Shown here: piece by piece, positions 41,999-43,574 of the stretch | Layout: every line of letters starts with the position of its first letter | How positions within the stretch are numbered: the stretch's first letter is position 1 | DNA from: Eisenbergiella sp900555195 | GTDB lineage: Bacteria > Bacillota > Clostridia > Lachnospirales > Lachnospiraceae | Assembly: GCA_902492555.1 (NCBI GenBank) | Contig: CABUMH010000020.1 | Coordinates: forward strand, 1-43,574 | DNA: 43,574 nt | Direction: 5' to 3' | Notes under the pieces: generated by a model | Seen by the model: the letters and a program-made list of their open reading frames with translations, nothing else | What the model was told of the DNA's origin: nothing | The model's database searches: none | Translations under genes and position numbers: made by a program

Positions 41999-43261
41999 TT
42001 AGAAATAATCCGAAAAATAAGGCTTTTCCACCGGAATCAGCCGTTCCAGCCAGGTCAGCATGTAGTATTCTGTCCGGATTTTCTCGTGCTCGTATAAGTA
42101 GCTGGGCCTCTTGTAGCCCATGAGCATGGTGGTCAGCGTGTTGATGTTGAGCTCCACCACGTTGATGGATTGATTATCGTCCACATGTTCACAGATTGTC
42201 TCCCCGTTTTTCCAGGAAACGAGGAAATCCCCTTCATTCCATGCGGCCAAAGGATCCGTGACGCGGAAATGAATCCGGAAGTCTTCAGGCTGAACCTGGT
42301 AGGGATATTCCCGCAGAAAAGTTTCCACATCAATGATCCGTGCCATGATATAGGGAGAGATGGTCTCCGTGATTTCACTGTCTTCAAACAAATAGGCCAT
42401 GGGTTCTCCGGAATAATTGTCTCCCTTTACCTGGGTGATCATGGAGAAGTGGGCGCTGATATAGTTCCACAGACCGTAATTGGCTTCAATATTCAGATAA
42501 ACCATTTCCTTGATATGAAAAATCTCGTTCGCAATATAGTACACCACATAGCCCAAGGGCTTATGTTCTTTGCTGTAATAGACAGCTGCGATCATGTCAT
42601 CATTTTCCCAGCGCCAGTATTCATCCCAGGCCAACTGGTCGCGTATCAGCGCGCCATGCCGCTGCAAGGAAAAATAAGAATGGACTTTATGATAGTCTTC
42701 AGAATCCAGGCTCACACGTTCCACCATGCCGCCTACAGGGCGGGGCCGTGGCAGCTGCGTGTCCTTCACAGTAAAGGTGAGCTTGTCGGAGACGATTTCC
42801 CATCCCATTTTGCGGTAGAAAGGAATGGAGTAGGGATACAGGAAAGAGATGGAAAATTCCTGCTTGCGCATATAATCAATGGCCCGCTTTATCAGGGAAT
42901 GTATCAGTCCCCTTCCGGTATATTCTGGATAGGTGGCTACGCCAGTTATGCCGCCCATATCCATAATATTATCGTGGATATTCACCTTCATGGAATAGAC
43001 GACAATCATGGAAGCCAGCCTGTCTTTATAGAACCAGCCCAATACATAGGCGGCTTCCAGGATGGGGCGTTTGGCGTATTTGATTTCGTCCAGTTCCCAG
43101 CCGGTTTGAAATAATTCATAGGAAGTGACCTGGAAAGCGTACTGTAACAGCGCGTTAAACTGTTCCAGATCGCTCTTGTCCAGCTCGCGCATCCGGTAAT
43201 CTCCATGGATTTCCAGATATTGGTGAGATTCTTTCTGATCTGTATGATTTTCTTTGTTCAT
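41999..43261 (-). CDS. Eis-like GNAT acetyltransferase with C-terminal SCP-type domain
   Basis: 420 residues, cytoplasmic. The N-terminal GNAT domain (about 20-170) has DLEQFNALLQYAFQVTSYE, the acetyl-CoA motif MGGITGVATYPEYTGRGLIHSLIKRAIDYM and FLYPYSIPFYRKMGWEIVSDKLTFTV, the Eis-family hallmark. A second GNAT-like domain follows (about 180-310) and then a sterol-carrier-like domain (about 320-420, with DVETFLREYPY). It ends in the free carboxylate YFSDYF, as Eis proteins place their C-terminus in the active site. Mycobacterial Eis acetylates aminoglycosides and other amines; the natural substrate in Clostridia is not known. GAGG with an 8-base gap precedes the ATG. Confidence 0.88.
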   Translation of the reverse strand: MNKENHTDQKESHQYLEIHGDYRMRELDKSDLEQFNALLQYAFQVTSYELFQTGWELDEIKYAKRPILEAAYVLGWFYKDRLASMIVVYSMKVNIHDNIMDMGGITGVATYPEYTGRGLIHSLIKRAIDYMRKQEFSISFLYPYSIPFYRKMGWEIVSDKLTFTVKDTQLPRPRPVGGMVERVSLDSEDYHKVHSYFSLQRHGALIRDQLAWDEYWRWENDDMIAAVYYSKEHKPLGYVVYYIANEIFHIKEMVYLNIEANYGLWNYISAHFSMITQVKGDNYSGEPMAYLFEDSEITETISPYIMARIIDVETFLREYPYQVQPEDFRIHFRVTDPLAAWNEGDFLVSWKNGETICEHVDDNQSINVVELNINTLTTMLMGYKRPSYLYEHEKIRTEYYMLTWLERLIPVEKPYFSDYF

Positions 43262-43304
43262 AAAATGCCTCGTCGATGCTGTTTGCAGATTTACGAAGAA
43301 TAGA

Positions 43305-43331
43305 CTTCCAAGGTTCCGTTTACCTTGGAAG
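43305..43331. repeat. 9-bp inverted repeat upstream of Eis-like gene
   Basis: CTTCCAAGG/CCTTGGAAG with a 9-base loop, between the Eis-like gene and the frame at the right edge. Leftwards it is followed by TCTATTCTT, so it may be a weak terminator for what lies to the right. Confidence 0.45.
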
Positions 43332-43351
43332 CGATTAGAACCATTATTATT

Positions 43352-43574
43352 TTACAACAAGTGAAGCGAGGCGTCCACAAGGGAAATAAATTTTTCGATT
43401 CCAGCCGCTATTACCCAGCCCTCCGCATATACCGTTTTGTCTCCCTTGTCTGTGATACCTGGTTCCCCAAGCACGGGCATCCGCCTTCTGCGGCGCAGGG
43501 TTCGGCTGCATTCTTTTTCCGCAAACCACTTTAAAAATTGGCTGTTTCTAAGCCTTGCATGCGGGAAGTTCACC
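43352..43574 (-). CDS. Possible 3' end of a gene entering from the right edge
   Basis: A leftward frame is open from the window edge to a TAA at 43352-43354. It includes RNSQFLKWFAEKECSRTLRRRRR and VYAEGWVIAAGIEKFISLVDAS. I recognise no family, and the composition is only moderately gene-like. A hairpin lies 20 bp after its stop. Confidence 0.25.
   Translation of the reverse strand, partial: VNFPHARLRNSQFLKWFAEKECSRTLRRRRRMPVLGEPGITDKGDKTVYAEGWVIAAGIEKFISLVDASLHLL

Overview
The window looks like a chromosomal stretch from an anaerobic, spore-forming, mid-to-high-GC Clostridia, most likely Lachnospiraceae-like. The basis is a SpoVAF-type germination protein behind a sigma-G-type promoter, strong GGAGG ribosome-binding sites, Gram-positive lipoprotein signals and many carbohydrate and peptide scavenging genes. 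The genus is an inference; no rRNA is present.

Left edge (1-2000): the end of an integrated mobile element. A tyrosine integrase, cut by the window edge, runs up to the 3' end of a tRNA-Leu(CAA), followed by about 170 bp of stacked hairpins. 2000-13500 is a mosaic of small units: a GH127-type beta-L-arabinofuranosidase divergent from a polyol dehydrogenase, a small membrane protein, SpoVAF, a nitroreductase behind an 18-bp palindromic operator, a DUF5060/DUF4038-type glycosidase, an S66 carboxypeptidase, an alpha/beta hydrolase, and an Rpn-family nuclease whose catalytic middle appears deleted in frame. 13900-20200 holds a leftward set: a GNAT acetyltransferase, a 152-residue protein with a beta-grasp-like C-terminus, and a 1709-residue DUF4132 protein. 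20200-21270 is gene-poor, with possible gene remnants and a terminator hairpin in front of the next operon.

21273-30229 is the most coherent system: a ten-gene rightward operon coding a family-5 solute-binding lipoprotein, two permeases, two ATPases, then LarB, LarC and LarE, and a divergent sirtuin. It would import nickel and build the nickel-pincer nucleotide cofactor. No LarA-type enzyme lies in the window, so the user of the cofactor must be elsewhere. LarE has three cysteines of the iron-sulfur type, LarC is one uninterrupted ORF with a very histidine-rich loop, and the sirtuin has altered NAD-binding motifs.

30223-33980 holds a polytopic membrane protein, a DUF4091 protein with a GH123-like Asp-Glu motif, and a C39-like cysteine-protease-fold protein. 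At 34064-34391 two near-consensus promoters point away from each other, and between them sits a 233-bp giant palindrome with 78-bp arms. The rightward promoter drives an oligopeptide ABC transporter (binding protein, two ATPases, two permeases) followed by an M20D amidohydrolase, a peptide import and hydrolysis unit. The right end has a truncated PIN/antitoxin remnant and an Eis-like acetyltransferase.

All functions are read from sequence motifs and memory of families; no database search was run.
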